The notes below the pieces were generated by a model. The model searched no databases. It was not told the origin of the DNA and saw only the letters and a program-made list of their open reading frames with translations. A stretch of DNA of 64,000 nt, taken from assembly GCF_927798215.1 (NCBI RefSeq), contig NZ_CAKMMW010000006.1:62001-126000 (forward strand). Reading direction: 5' to 3'. A program made the position numbers and the translations under genes. Each line of letters begins with the position of its first letter. Within the stretch, counting starts at the first letter, position 1. Positions 16,706 through 24,967 of this stretch are shown piece by piece. The stretch is from Paenibacillus_E allorhizoplanae. Its GTDB lineage: Bacteria > Bacillota > Bacilli > Paenibacillales > NBRC-103111.

Positions 16706-17107
16706 TTGTTGAATAGTTTCGTTAGTCTATTATCTACCTTATATGCCATGTTGGCTGTAGCGCCATTTATCACGTTTGTTTTAGTATGGTTTCTCATCTT
16801 TCTATTTCTGAAGGATAAGAAGATGACCACGAGGTTTACTATGGATATCACAACTTTGTTTCTGCTAGGATCCGTATCCTTGATGTGGAACAAACTTTTT
16901 CATACCCAATTTGGTTTTTGGTTAATTGTCCTAATCTTATTAATTGCATTTGGTATTATTGGGGGTTATCAAAATCATTTGAAAGGGGAAACTAATTTAA
17001 TCAAAGTAGGCAGGCTGGTATGGCGTCTTAGCTTTGTAGGCTTATCGGCATTATATATTCTGTTATTTTTTGTTCATATAGGTAAAAACTACCTTTTTTC
17101 AACATGA
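16706..17107 (+). CDS. DUF3397-type small membrane protein
   Basis: This is a 133-residue integral membrane protein with four hydrophobic spans and a short basic loop (KDKKMTTRF) after the first. The size, topology and place between panE and bshC match DUF3397 proteins of Bacillus, which have no known function. The start is TTG 16706 behind AGAGGTGAAA, 13 bases after panE, so it is probably co-transcribed with panE. I see no clear terminator after it. Confidence 0.75.
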   Translation: MLNSFVSLLSTLYAMLAVAPFITFVLVWFLIFLFLKDKKMTTRFTMDITTLFLLGSVSLMWNKLFHTQFGFWLIVLILLIAFGIIGGYQNHLKGETNLIKVGRLVWRLSFVGLSALYILLFFVHIGKNYLFST

Positions 17108-17250
17108 ATCTCTTTGTGGTTACCTGATTTTGGATTTTATGGGCATTAATTAAGCGGATCTTTGTAATATTTATTTGAGATTTGTAGAAAATAACAAACA
17201 AAATCGTCTAGATTTTATTAACCGTTGGTTGTATAATTAAAAACCGTGAG

Positions 17251-17268
17251 AGTAAATTTTTTTACCAG
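17251..17268. promoter_or_regulatory. Operator-like motif, copy 1, upstream of oppA
   Basis: AGTAAATTTTTTTACCAG lies 13 bases after the first -10 box, at or just past the predicted transcription start. GTAAA and TTTAC form a dyad. It is identical to copy 2. Confidence 0.55.
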
Positions 17269-17338
17269 TTATTTAGACAGAGGTAAATTAATTATGGACA
17301 AACTCATCGTTTATGTTATAATTCCTTGCGTAGACTCT

Positions 17339-17356
17339 AGTAAATTTTTTTACCAG
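17339..17356. promoter_or_regulatory. Operator-like motif, copy 2, upstream of oppA
   Basis: An exact second copy of the 18-bp motif, 16 bases after the -10 box of the second promoter. A half site GGTAAA also occurs at 17282-17287. Confidence 0.55.
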
Positions 17357-17496
17357 AGGTTCGAGGGATATAATATAACATTAAAGAAGCGGTTTCATTG
17401 TTCTCCGGGTTAAAGGTGTAATGCTAATGTTAGAAAAGCTGACAAATCACCTAACCATAGATGTCTAGACATACATATTTTAAAGGAGGAGTTTAT

Positions 17497-19179
17497 ATGA
17501 AAGCGACAAAGTGGGTTACTACAGCAGTAGCATTAACGCTTATGGGTAGCGTAGCAGTTGGTTGTGGTAAAAGTGAGGAAACACCAGCGGTATCACCAAC
17601 TGATGGTACAAAAGGTACAACAGCACCAGCTTCCAACAAACCTCAAGAAATTAAAATCAATTTCTCGGCAGAGCCTCCTGTTATGGATAGCTCCAAAGCT
17701 ACAGCGAATGCTGCTTTTACATTTATTAGCGCATTTAACGAAGGTCTATACCGTACAGATAAAGACGGTAAAGCAACTCCAGGTCTTGCAAAAGATTTCC
17801 CTAAAATTTCTGCAGATGGTCTAACTTACACAATCGACATTCGTGACAATGCGAACTGGTCAGATGGTACACCGGTTAAAGCACAAGATTTTGCTTATTC
17901 CTTCAAACGTACATTGGATCCAGCTACAAAAGGGCAATATAGCTTTGTAGTAGCATGGATTAAAGGTGGAGAAGCTGTTACTAAAGCTAAAACTCCTGAA
18001 GAAGTGAAAAAAGCGCAAGACGCTCTAGGAGTTAAAGTTCTAGGCGACAAAAAACTAGAAATCACACTTGAAAAACCGGTTGCATTCTTTACACAAATGC
18101 TTGCATTCGGAACTTTCTTGCCACAACGCGAAGATTTCGTAACGAAAGCTGGCGACAAATATGGCGCAGAAGCTGACAAAGTAATCGGTGCAGGTCCATT
18201 TATTTTGAGTAAATGGGATCATGGCCAAACACTTGAGCTTGTTAAAAATGAAAAATATTGGGATGCTGCAAATGTGAAGTTAACAAAAGCAACAGTCAAT
18301 ATCGTTAAAGACACAAATACAGGCCTTAACCTATATGAAACAGATGCGGCTGATTTGACTGAAATCAATCGTGATCAACTTACTTTGTACAAAGGTAAAC
18401 CGGACAACCTGCCTAAACCAGAGTTGACGAACTCCTACTTGATGTACCAAGTGAAGAAACAACCAGCTCTTGCGAACAAAAAAATTCGTCAAGCGCTTGG
18501 TATGGCAATCGATCGTCAAGCTTATGTAGATACAGTTCTTGCTAACGGTTCCGTTGCTTCCACTGGTCTAGTACCAGGTGGTACTTCTGACGGTGCTGGC
18601 GGTGAATTCCGTAAAACAGCTGGTGAAACACAACCGAAGTTCGATGCTGCTAAAGCAAAAACTTTGCTTGCTGAAGGTTTGAAAGAGCTTGGTCTAACAG
18701 CACTTCCAAAAATGAAAGTGAACGCGGATGATACAGAAACTGCGAAAAAATCACTTGAGTTCATCCTTGCACAATGGAAGCAAAACCTTGGTTACGTAGC
18801 TGAAGCGAACCCAGTTCCTCACGCATTGCGTATTGAGCTTTCCTCCAAAAAAGATTTCGACATCGTTCTTTCCCTATGGGGCGCAGATTACAACGATCCA
18901 ATGACGTTCTTGGATATGTGGGTAACTGGCGGCGAGTTTGATGAAGGTGACTACAGCAACCCAGAGTACGATAAACTTGTGAAGTCCGCTCAAACAGAAA
19001 CAGATACTACGAAACGTGCTAAAGCTTTGGTTGAAGCTGAGAAAATCCTTATGGATGATCAAGGTGTAGCTCCATTGTACTTCCGTACTCGTGCGTACCT
19101 GAAAAAAGCGTCAATTAACGGTTTGATTCTTCCTTCGTTTGGACAAGAATGGGAATTGAAATGGGCTTCAGTTAAGTAA
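17497..19179 (+). CDS. oppA: Oligopeptide ABC transporter substrate-binding lipoprotein
   Basis: This is the extracellular peptide-binding component (SBP family 5) of the transporter encoded by the whole operon. The 560-residue protein has a signal peptide ending in the lipobox SVAVGCGKS, a Thr/Pro-rich linker to about residue 45, and then the binding domain with DGLTYTIDIRDNANWSDG and KIRQALGMAIDRQAYVD segments. Codon use is strongly biased, as for an abundant protein. ATG 17497 follows AAAGGAGG; a longer frame from 17461 would precede the signal peptide. It is followed by a hairpin that likely sets the ratio of binding protein to permease. Confidence 0.93.
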   Translation: MKATKWVTTAVALTLMGSVAVGCGKSEETPAVSPTDGTKGTTAPASNKPQEIKINFSAEPPVMDSSKATANAAFTFISAFNEGLYRTDKDGKATPGLAKDFPKISADGLTYTIDIRDNANWSDGTPVKAQDFAYSFKRTLDPATKGQYSFVVAWIKGGEAVTKAKTPEEVKKAQDALGVKVLGDKKLEITLEKPVAFFTQMLAFGTFLPQREDFVTKAGDKYGAEADKVIGAGPFILSKWDHGQTLELVKNEKYWDAANVKLTKATVNIVKDTNTGLNLYETDAADLTEINRDQLTLYKGKPDNLPKPELTNSYLMYQVKKQPALANKKIRQALGMAIDRQAYVDTVLANGSVASTGLVPGGTSDGAGGEFRKTAGETQPKFDAAKAKTLLAEGLKELGLTALPKMKVNADDTETAKKSLEFILAQWKQNLGYVAEANPVPHALRIELSSKKDFDIVLSLWGADYNDPMTFLDMWVTGGEFDEGDYSNPEYDKLVKSAQTETDTTKRAKALVEAEKILMDDQGVAPLYFRTRAYLKKASINGLILPSFGQEWELKWASVK

Positions 19180-19199
19180 TCTTTAAAAGTAGTTTAGAG

Positions 19200-19240
19200 C
19201 AGAAGGGGCCGTTCGCACCTCGTGGGAGCGGCCTCTTCTA
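19200..19240 (+). terminator. Hairpin between oppA and oppB
   Basis: AGAAGGGGCCG pairs with CGGCCTCTTCT (one imperfect position) across an 18-base loop region. The T run after it is weak, so it may partly terminate or protect the oppA message rather than fully end it. Confidence 0.65.
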
Positions 19241-19277
19241 ACTTTCTTGTCTTATATTTTAATAAAGGAGGAGCAAT

Positions 19278-20210
19278 ATGATTAAGTTCATTCTTCGCCG
19301 TTTCCTATATGCGCTTATTACATTATGGCTAATTGCAACATTTACTTTCGTACTGATGAAAAACTTGCCAGGTAATCCACTAGGAGAAGGCGCTGAGAAG
19401 ATTCCGAAAGCTACAAGAGATATGTTGATGAAGCAATACGGTCTAGATAAGCCGCTATGGGAACAGTACCTGACATTCATGAACAATATCATCCATGGCG
19501 ATCTAGGAGCTTCCTTTCAATTCCCTGCTCACAAAGTAACTGATATTATCAAACAAGCTTTTCCTTCATCCTTAGAACTTGGATTAATTTCAATTGTAAT
19601 CGCAATTGTTGTTGGTTTAACTTTAGGGATTATTGCAGCCTTGAAACATAACAAAGCTGGCGATTATACAGCTATGTTCATTGCGATCCTAGGTGTATCC
19701 ATTCCGTCCTTCGTGCTTGGGCCTATGCTTTCTTATTATGTAGGTGTAAAGTGGGGGATTTTGCCTGCTGGTTTATGGAAAGGTCCAGAATACAAGGTAT
19801 TGCCAGCTATTGCTTTGTCCTTCGGTACAATTGCGATTTTGGCGCGGTTAATGCGTACGTCCATGTTAGACGTTTTGAATCAAGATTATATTAAAACAGC
19901 GAAATCAAAAGGTTTGTCAACTATAACAGTTGTAGTTAAGCATACAATTCGTAATGCGATATTACCGGTTATCACGATTATCGGTCCAATATTTGTAAAC
20001 GTCATCACAGGTACGTTAGTTGTTGAACAAATTTTTAGTGTACCAGGTTTGGGTAAACATTTTGTGTCATCTGTATATTCGAATGATTATACGATGATTT
20101 CTGGATTAACTATCTTTTACTCAGCAATATTGATTGTCGTTATCTTTATTACAGACGTTGTGTATGGCTTAGTAGACCCTAGAATTCGTCTTGGGAAAGG
20201 CGGGAAATAA
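19278..20210 (+). CDS. oppB: Oligopeptide ABC transporter permease OppB
   Basis: This is a 310-residue membrane permease with six spans. The N-terminal RRFLYALITLWLIATFTF helix and the VMKNLPGNPLG-type segment are typical of OppB/DppB. The cytoplasmic EAA loop is visible near residue 210 (DYIKTAKSKGLS). It pairs with OppC to form the membrane channel. ATG 19278 follows AAAGGAGGAG. The gene is four bases from oppC. Confidence 0.93.
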   Translation: MIKFILRRFLYALITLWLIATFTFVLMKNLPGNPLGEGAEKIPKATRDMLMKQYGLDKPLWEQYLTFMNNIIHGDLGASFQFPAHKVTDIIKQAFPSSLELGLISIVIAIVVGLTLGIIAALKHNKAGDYTAMFIAILGVSIPSFVLGPMLSYYVGVKWGILPAGLWKGPEYKVLPAIALSFGTIAILARLMRTSMLDVLNQDYIKTAKSKGLSTITVVVKHTIRNAILPVITIIGPIFVNVITGTLVVEQIFSVPGLGKHFVSSVYSNDYTMISGLTIFYSAILIVVIFITDVVYGLVDPRIRLGKGGK

Positions 20211-20213
20211 TTC

Positions 20214-21146
20214 ATGCAAACTCCAAATGAATCAACAGAGACTAACTACAAGTTTGCTCCCGTTTCAAATAAATCTCTAACTGGTGAAGTAATTGTACGA
20301 CCTTCACTTAATTATTGGCAGGACGCATGGAGACGACTTAAGAAAAATAGACTGGCTATGGCTGGCTTAATTATATTGGTAACTTTAATCGTACTTTCGA
20401 TTATCGTTCCATTTGTTTCAAGCTACGATTATCAGACGCAAAATTTAAAGCTTAAAAATGCGGTGCCAAGCAGTTCGCACTTCTTTGGAACAGATGATTT
20501 CGGTCGAGATGTGTGGACGCGTGTATGGTGGGGTACTCGAATCTCTCTATTTATTGGTATTACGGCGGCATTGATTGACTTAGTAGTTGGTGTTATTTAC
20601 GGTGGGATTTCCGCGTATTACGGTGGGAAAGTTGATGAAGTGATGCAACGTTCCATTGAGATTGTCTACGCAATTCCTTTCTTGTTGATTGCCATTCTAT
20701 TGATCATGGTTATTGGCTCAGGGGTTTCTTCCATTATTATCGCCTATAGTATTACAGGGTGGGTACCTATGGCGCGGCTTGTTCGTGGGCAGATGCTTAC
20801 ACTCAAAGAACAAGAGTTCGTATTGGCTTCCCGTACACTGGGTGCTTCTCCCATGAGAATAATTATGCGTAGTCTAATCCCAAATGCGCTTGGTATAATC
20901 ATTGTACAGATCACATTCGTTGTGCCATCTGCGATCTTTACTGAAGCATTCTTGAGCTTTATCGGTCTTGGTGTAAAGCCGCCGCTGGCATCGCTAGGTA
21001 ATTTGCTGTCAGACGGTGCTAACTATATTCGGTTATATCCGCATCGCCTTATTTTCCCGACAATTGTGTTCAGCTTAATCTTGTTAAGCTTCAATCTACT
21101 CGGCGATGGGCTTCGTGATGCGCTAGATCCAAAAATGCGCAAGTAA
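20214..21146 (+). CDS. oppC: Oligopeptide ABC transporter permease OppC
   Basis: This is a 310-residue permease with six spans. A cytoplasmic N-terminal extension is followed by WRRLKKNRLAMAGL and the first helix. HFFGTDDFGRDVWTR near residue 90 and the EAA loop EFVLASRTLGASPMRI near residue 200 are characteristic of OppC/DppC. ATG 20214 starts four bases after oppB, with AAAGGCGGG as ribosome binding site inside the oppB end. It works with OppB and the two ATPases. Confidence 0.93.
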   Translation: MQTPNESTETNYKFAPVSNKSLTGEVIVRPSLNYWQDAWRRLKKNRLAMAGLIILVTLIVLSIIVPFVSSYDYQTQNLKLKNAVPSSSHFFGTDDFGRDVWTRVWWGTRISLFIGITAALIDLVVGVIYGGISAYYGGKVDEVMQRSIEIVYAIPFLLIAILLIMVIGSGVSSIIIAYSITGWVPMARLVRGQMLTLKEQEFVLASRTLGASPMRIIMRSLIPNALGIIIVQITFVVPSAIFTEAFLSFIGLGVKPPLASLGNLLSDGANYIRLYPHRLIFPTIVFSLILLSFNLLGDGLRDALDPKMRK

Positions 21147-21159
21147 GAAGGGGTGAATA

Positions 21160-22197
21160 ATGATGAGCACCAAAGACAATTTGCTAGAAGTGAAAGATTT
21201 GAGAGTTTCATTCCAGACTTATGCGGGTGAAGTTCAAGCTGTTCGCGGCGTATCTTTTTCTTTGAAAAAAGGTGAAGTGTTGGCGATTGTAGGTGAATCC
21301 GGCTGCGGTAAATCCGTAACGGCACAAACGCTCATGCGTTTAATTCCTACTCCGCCTAGTTATATAAAAAGCGGCTCTATCATGTTTGATGGGAAAGTGG
21401 ACATTACCAAACTTTCCAACAAGCAAATGGAGAAAATTCGTGGCTCAGAAATGGGTATGATTTTCCAGGATCCAATGACTTCATTGAATCCGACGATGAA
21501 AATCGGTGATCAGATCACGGAAGGTTTGATCAAACACGAAGGTTTAAGTAAAAGTGCTGCAAGAGATAGAGCTATCGAAATTCTAAAGCTTGTTGGGATC
21601 AACTCGCCTGAGGGTCGTATTCATCAATATCCACACGAACTTTCCGGTGGTATGCGTCAACGCGTTATGATCGCGATTGCTCTTGCTTGTTCGCCTAAGC
21701 TTCTGATTGCAGATGAGCCAACAACAGCGCTAGACGTAACCATTCAGGCGCAAATTATTGATTTGATGAAGAAGATCTCTGTTGAAACGGACTCATCCAT
21801 TATCTTGATTACGCATGATCTTGGTGTTGTTGCTGATATGGCAGGGCGCGTTGTGGTTATGTATGCAGGAAAAATTATTGAACAAGGTACCGTAGATGAA
21901 ATATTCTATGAGCCGCAGCATCCATATACATGGGGCTTGCTTCGTTCAGTGCCGCGGTTGGATACGAACGCGAATGAAGAGCTTGTACCGATTCCAGGTA
22001 CACCGCCAGATTTGTTCGCTCCACCGAAAGGGTGTGCCTTCGCAGCTAGATGTCCATATGCGATGAATCACTGTCTGGAAGAAGATCCGGCACATTCCGT
22101 GCTGTCTGAAACACATTCAGCGGCTTGCTGGTTACTTCACCCGGATGCGCCGAAGGTTGAACGTCCTGTAGGAGTGGGAGGTAATCGACATGTCTAA
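21160..22197 (+). CDS. oppD: Oligopeptide ABC transporter ATPase OppD
   Basis: This ABC ATPase of 345 residues drives peptide uptake. Walker A GESGCGKSVTA is near residue 47, the signature LSGGMRQRV near residue 164, Walker B LLIADEPTTALD near residue 184, and the peptide-family C-terminal region has CAFAARCPYAMNHC, a four-cysteine cluster region found in Opp/Dpp ATPases. ATG 21160 or the next ATG 21163 follows AAGGGGTG. It overlaps oppF by eight bases, so the two ATPases are translationally coupled. Confidence 0.94.
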   Translation: MMSTKDNLLEVKDLRVSFQTYAGEVQAVRGVSFSLKKGEVLAIVGESGCGKSVTAQTLMRLIPTPPSYIKSGSIMFDGKVDITKLSNKQMEKIRGSEMGMIFQDPMTSLNPTMKIGDQITEGLIKHEGLSKSAARDRAIEILKLVGINSPEGRIHQYPHELSGGMRQRVMIAIALACSPKLLIADEPTTALDVTIQAQIIDLMKKISVETDSSIILITHDLGVVADMAGRVVVMYAGKIIEQGTVDEIFYEPQHPYTWGLLRSVPRLDTNANEELVPIPGTPPDLFAPPKGCAFAARCPYAMNHCLEEDPAHSVLSETHSAACWLLHPDAPKVERPVGVGGNRHV

Positions 22198-23164
22198 AAC
22201 ATTGGCTAAGTCTGAGCAACCAATTTTGCAAATTCGCAATATGAAGAAACATTTCAATCTTGGAAACGGCAAGATCTTGAAAGCCGTAGACAACTTTTCT
22301 ATAGAAATTAAACGTGGTGAAACGTTTGGTCTTGTTGGGGAATCCGGTTGTGGTAAATCAACAGCAGGAAGAACCATCATTAAGCTTTATGATGCGACGG
22401 AAGGCGAAGTCATTTTCGATGGCGAAGATGTTCATAAGCTGACTGGGAAGAAGTTGAAGGAATTCAACCGGAATATGCAAATGGTATTCCAAGATCCTTA
22501 CGCATCCCTGAACCCGCGTATGACTGTCGGGAATATCATTGCTGAAGGTATTGATATCCATGGCTTATACAAAGGTGCAAAGCGTAAAGAACGTGTTATG
22601 GAATTACTTCGTGCAGTTGGTTTGAATGATGAGCATGCTAGCCGATTCCCGCATGAATTCTCCGGTGGTCAACGTCAACGTATCGGAATTGCTCGTGCAC
22701 TTGCGATTGAGCCGAAATTCATTATCGCGGATGAGCCGATTTCTGCTTTGGACGTTTCCGTTCAGGCACAAGTCGTTAATCTTTTCAAAAGATTACAAAA
22801 AGAAATGGGCTTAACGTATTTGTTTATCGCGCATGATTTGGCGATGGTTAAGCACATCTCCGACCGTATCGGGGTTATGTATTTAGGGAATCTAGTAGAA
22901 GTAACAACTTCTGATGCCTTATATGCGAAGCCGTTACATCCATATACACAATCGCTGCTTTCCGCGATTCCAATTCCGGATCCAGAAGTTGAGCGTACAC
23001 GCGAGCGTATTATCCTTCAAGGCGATGTACCGAGTCCGCTTAACCCGCCTAGTGGTTGCCCATTCCGTACACGCTGTCCACAAGCGATGGCGAAGTGTGC
23101 AGATTCCATGCCGCCTAGTAAAGAAGTGGAACCGAATCACTTTGTTGCTTGTCATCTATACTAA
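22190..23164 (+). CDS. oppF: Oligopeptide ABC transporter ATPase OppF
   Basis: This is the second ABC ATPase (324 residues). It has Walker A GESGCGKSTAGR near residue 50, the signature FSGGQRQRIGIARAL near residue 158, Walker B FIIADEPISALD, and the C-terminal CPFRTRCPQAMAKC cysteine cluster. ATG 22190 lies inside the end of oppD, behind GGGAGG. It forms a heterodimer with OppD. In Bacillus, Opp imports signalling peptides needed for competence and sporulation as well as nutrient peptides; either use is possible here. Confidence 0.94.
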   Translation: MSKTLAKSEQPILQIRNMKKHFNLGNGKILKAVDNFSIEIKRGETFGLVGESGCGKSTAGRTIIKLYDATEGEVIFDGEDVHKLTGKKLKEFNRNMQMVFQDPYASLNPRMTVGNIIAEGIDIHGLYKGAKRKERVMELLRAVGLNDEHASRFPHEFSGGQRQRIGIARALAIEPKFIIADEPISALDVSVQAQVVNLFKRLQKEMGLTYLFIAHDLAMVKHISDRIGVMYLGNLVEVTTSDALYAKPLHPYTQSLLSAIPIPDPEVERTRERIILQGDVPSPLNPPSGCPFRTRCPQAMAKCADSMPPSKEVEPNHFVACHLY

Positions 23165-23171
23165 TAAATCT

Positions 23172-23196
23172 AGCCGTCCCGTAAGGGGCGGCTTTT
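23172..23196 (+). terminator. Intrinsic terminator of the opp operon
   Basis: AGCCGTCCC pairs with GGGCGGCT across a GTAA(G) loop and is followed by TTTTCC. It ends the operon right after oppF. Confidence 0.78.
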
Positions 23197-23244
23197 CCTC
23201 ATTGTCTTAACCTTTACATAATTGTAATTAGAAAAAATACAGTT

Positions 23245-23273
23245 TTGACGATTTCAGGGCTACCGTGTACAAT
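23245..23273 (+). promoter_or_regulatory. SigA-type promoter of bshC
   Basis: TTGACG (23245-23250) and TACAAT (23268-23273) are separated by 17 bases, close to consensus. Confidence 0.72.
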
Positions 23274-23321
23274 CAAAGGATAGTTGTTTTATTTGTTATG
23301 AAGAGGAGACACTAGTCGCAT

Positions 23322-24956
23322 ATGCAAATGGAAACTTTTCAATGGAAGAAAAATCAGACATTAGCGGAAGATTATATAACAGGTAAAGGTAACGCGAAGT
23401 CATTGTTCCCTTATCATTTTGGAAACGCGGAAGATTGGCAAGCTCGTGTGAATTGGCTGGACGGAGCTAAGGATGCTCCCCATGTCGGGCGTGAACGGCT
23501 TGTAGGGGTGCTAGAAGCCTACAATCGACGTGTAGGGAATACAGATGCGGCTCTCGCGCATATCGCAGCTTTAGGCGATCAGCAAACGCTAGCGATTGTT
23601 GGCGGTCAACAAGCGGGATTGTTTGGCGGGCAGTTGATGATCCTTTATAAGGCCATCACGATTATTCAATTGGCGCGGGAATGGCGTACTAAGCTGCAAC
23701 GCGCAGTCGTTCCGATTTTCTGGATCGCTGGTGAGGATCACGACTTCGATGAAGTCAATCACGTCCATGTTCTTTCGAATACGCAGCAGATTGAGAAGCT
23801 GAAGGTGGAGCATCCAACTGGTGTAAGGACGTCCGTGAGTCGCCTGCCACTGTCCTCTGAAGCGTGGGAAGAGGCATTGAATAAGTTGGATCAATCGTTA
23901 ATGGATACAGAATTCAAAGCGTCCTTGATAGATAAAATGCGTTCAGCTGCAGGAGATGGCGCGACGCTTTCAGATGCATTTGCTCGTTGGATGGCGATGT
24001 TGTTTGGCGAGTATGGCCTTGTATTGATCGATGCGGATGAGCCTTCGGTTCGAGCATTAGAGTCATCTATGTTTGAGCGAATGGTAGTGCAAAATGAGTC
24101 ATTTACCGCTTCCTTACTGCGCAGTCAAGCTGAAGTCAGTCAATCGGGTTATGGGATTCAAGCGGAAATTCATGAGGATGCTGCGAACCTCTTCGTTTTT
24201 GCCGAAGGTGCGAGATTGCTGCTTCATCGTGAGGGAGAGCACTTTACGGATAAGAAAAATACGGTTAGTTACACGAAGGCTGAACTTCGTGATAAAGCGA
24301 TGTCGGCACCTGAACAGTTGAGCAATAATGTCATGTCTCGGCCGCTTATGCAGGAATATCTATTTCCGGTTCTGGCGACAGTGCTTGGCCCTGGGGAAAT
24401 TGCTTACTGGGCGCTGACGAAGCAAGCGTTCGAGCATTTTCATATGCGTATGCCGATTGTGGTGCCGCGCTTGGAGTTTACCTTGATTGAGGGTACGATA
24501 AAGAAACAGATGGACAAATACGAGCTGACTTTGACAGACGTTCTGGAACGCTTTGATGAGAAGAAACAAGCCTGGTTGGATGCGCAAGATACACTTCAGC
24601 TCAACGAACGGTTTGAAGCTGTTAAGGAGTCCTTCCTTAGCGCCTACGCTCCCCTTGTGGAGTCTCTCAGTAGTATTAATCCTGGTGTCAAAAAGCTTGG
24701 AGATACGAATCTGGCTAAAATTGTGGAACAAATTGATTATTTGCATCATAAGGCAAGCGAAGCGTCACATACGCAATTCGATGCAGCAATCCGGCAGTTG
24801 GACCGTGTTCGACTTACTATTTTTCCGTTAGCAAAGCCCCAAGAAAGAGTGTATAATGGGTGTGCTTATCTGAATCGTTATGGGAATGTTTGGCTGCATC
24901 ATTTACTTGAGACGCCAATACCTGTAGACGGCATGCATCGTATCTATTATCTGTAG
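23322..24956 (+). CDS. bshC: Bacillithiol synthase (cysteine-adding enzyme) BshC
   Basis: BshC adds cysteine to glucosaminyl-malate in the last step of bacillithiol synthesis. The 544-residue protein has a Rossmann-like core with AIVGGQQAGLFGGQLMI near residue 90 and FWIAGEDHDFDEVNHVHVL near residue 135, and a long C-terminal coiled coil (about residues 385-470), as in the family. ATG 23322 follows AAGAGGAGA; a second ATG two codons later is also possible. It has its own promoter and runs directly into the SAH hydrolase gene. In B. subtilis it also stands just before mraZ. Confidence 0.93.
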   Translation: MQMETFQWKKNQTLAEDYITGKGNAKSLFPYHFGNAEDWQARVNWLDGAKDAPHVGRERLVGVLEAYNRRVGNTDAALAHIAALGDQQTLAIVGGQQAGLFGGQLMILYKAITIIQLAREWRTKLQRAVVPIFWIAGEDHDFDEVNHVHVLSNTQQIEKLKVEHPTGVRTSVSRLPLSSEAWEEALNKLDQSLMDTEFKASLIDKMRSAAGDGATLSDAFARWMAMLFGEYGLVLIDADEPSVRALESSMFERMVVQNESFTASLLRSQAEVSQSGYGIQAEIHEDAANLFVFAEGARLLLHREGEHFTDKKNTVSYTKAELRDKAMSAPEQLSNNVMSRPLMQEYLFPVLATVLGPGEIAYWALTKQAFEHFHMRMPIVVPRLEFTLIEGTIKKQMDKYELTLTDVLERFDEKKQAWLDAQDTLQLNERFEAVKESFLSAYAPLVESLSSINPGVKKLGDTNLAKIVEQIDYLHHKASEASHTQFDAAIRQLDRVRLTIFPLAKPQERVYNGCAYLNRYGNVWLHHLLETPIPVDGMHRIYYL

Positions 24957-24967
24957 GAGGAACGAAG

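Larger units (their letters stand above)
17108..17460 (+). promoter_or_regulatory. Regulatory region of the opp operon
   Basis: This AT-rich gap holds no gene. Two promoters are visible: TATAAT at 17232-17237 with a weak -35, and TGGACA (17295-17300) with TATAAT (17317-17322) spaced by 16 bases. An identical 18-bp motif follows each at a similar distance. The leader to oppA is over 130 bases long and ends in AAAGGAGG. Confidence 0.6.
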
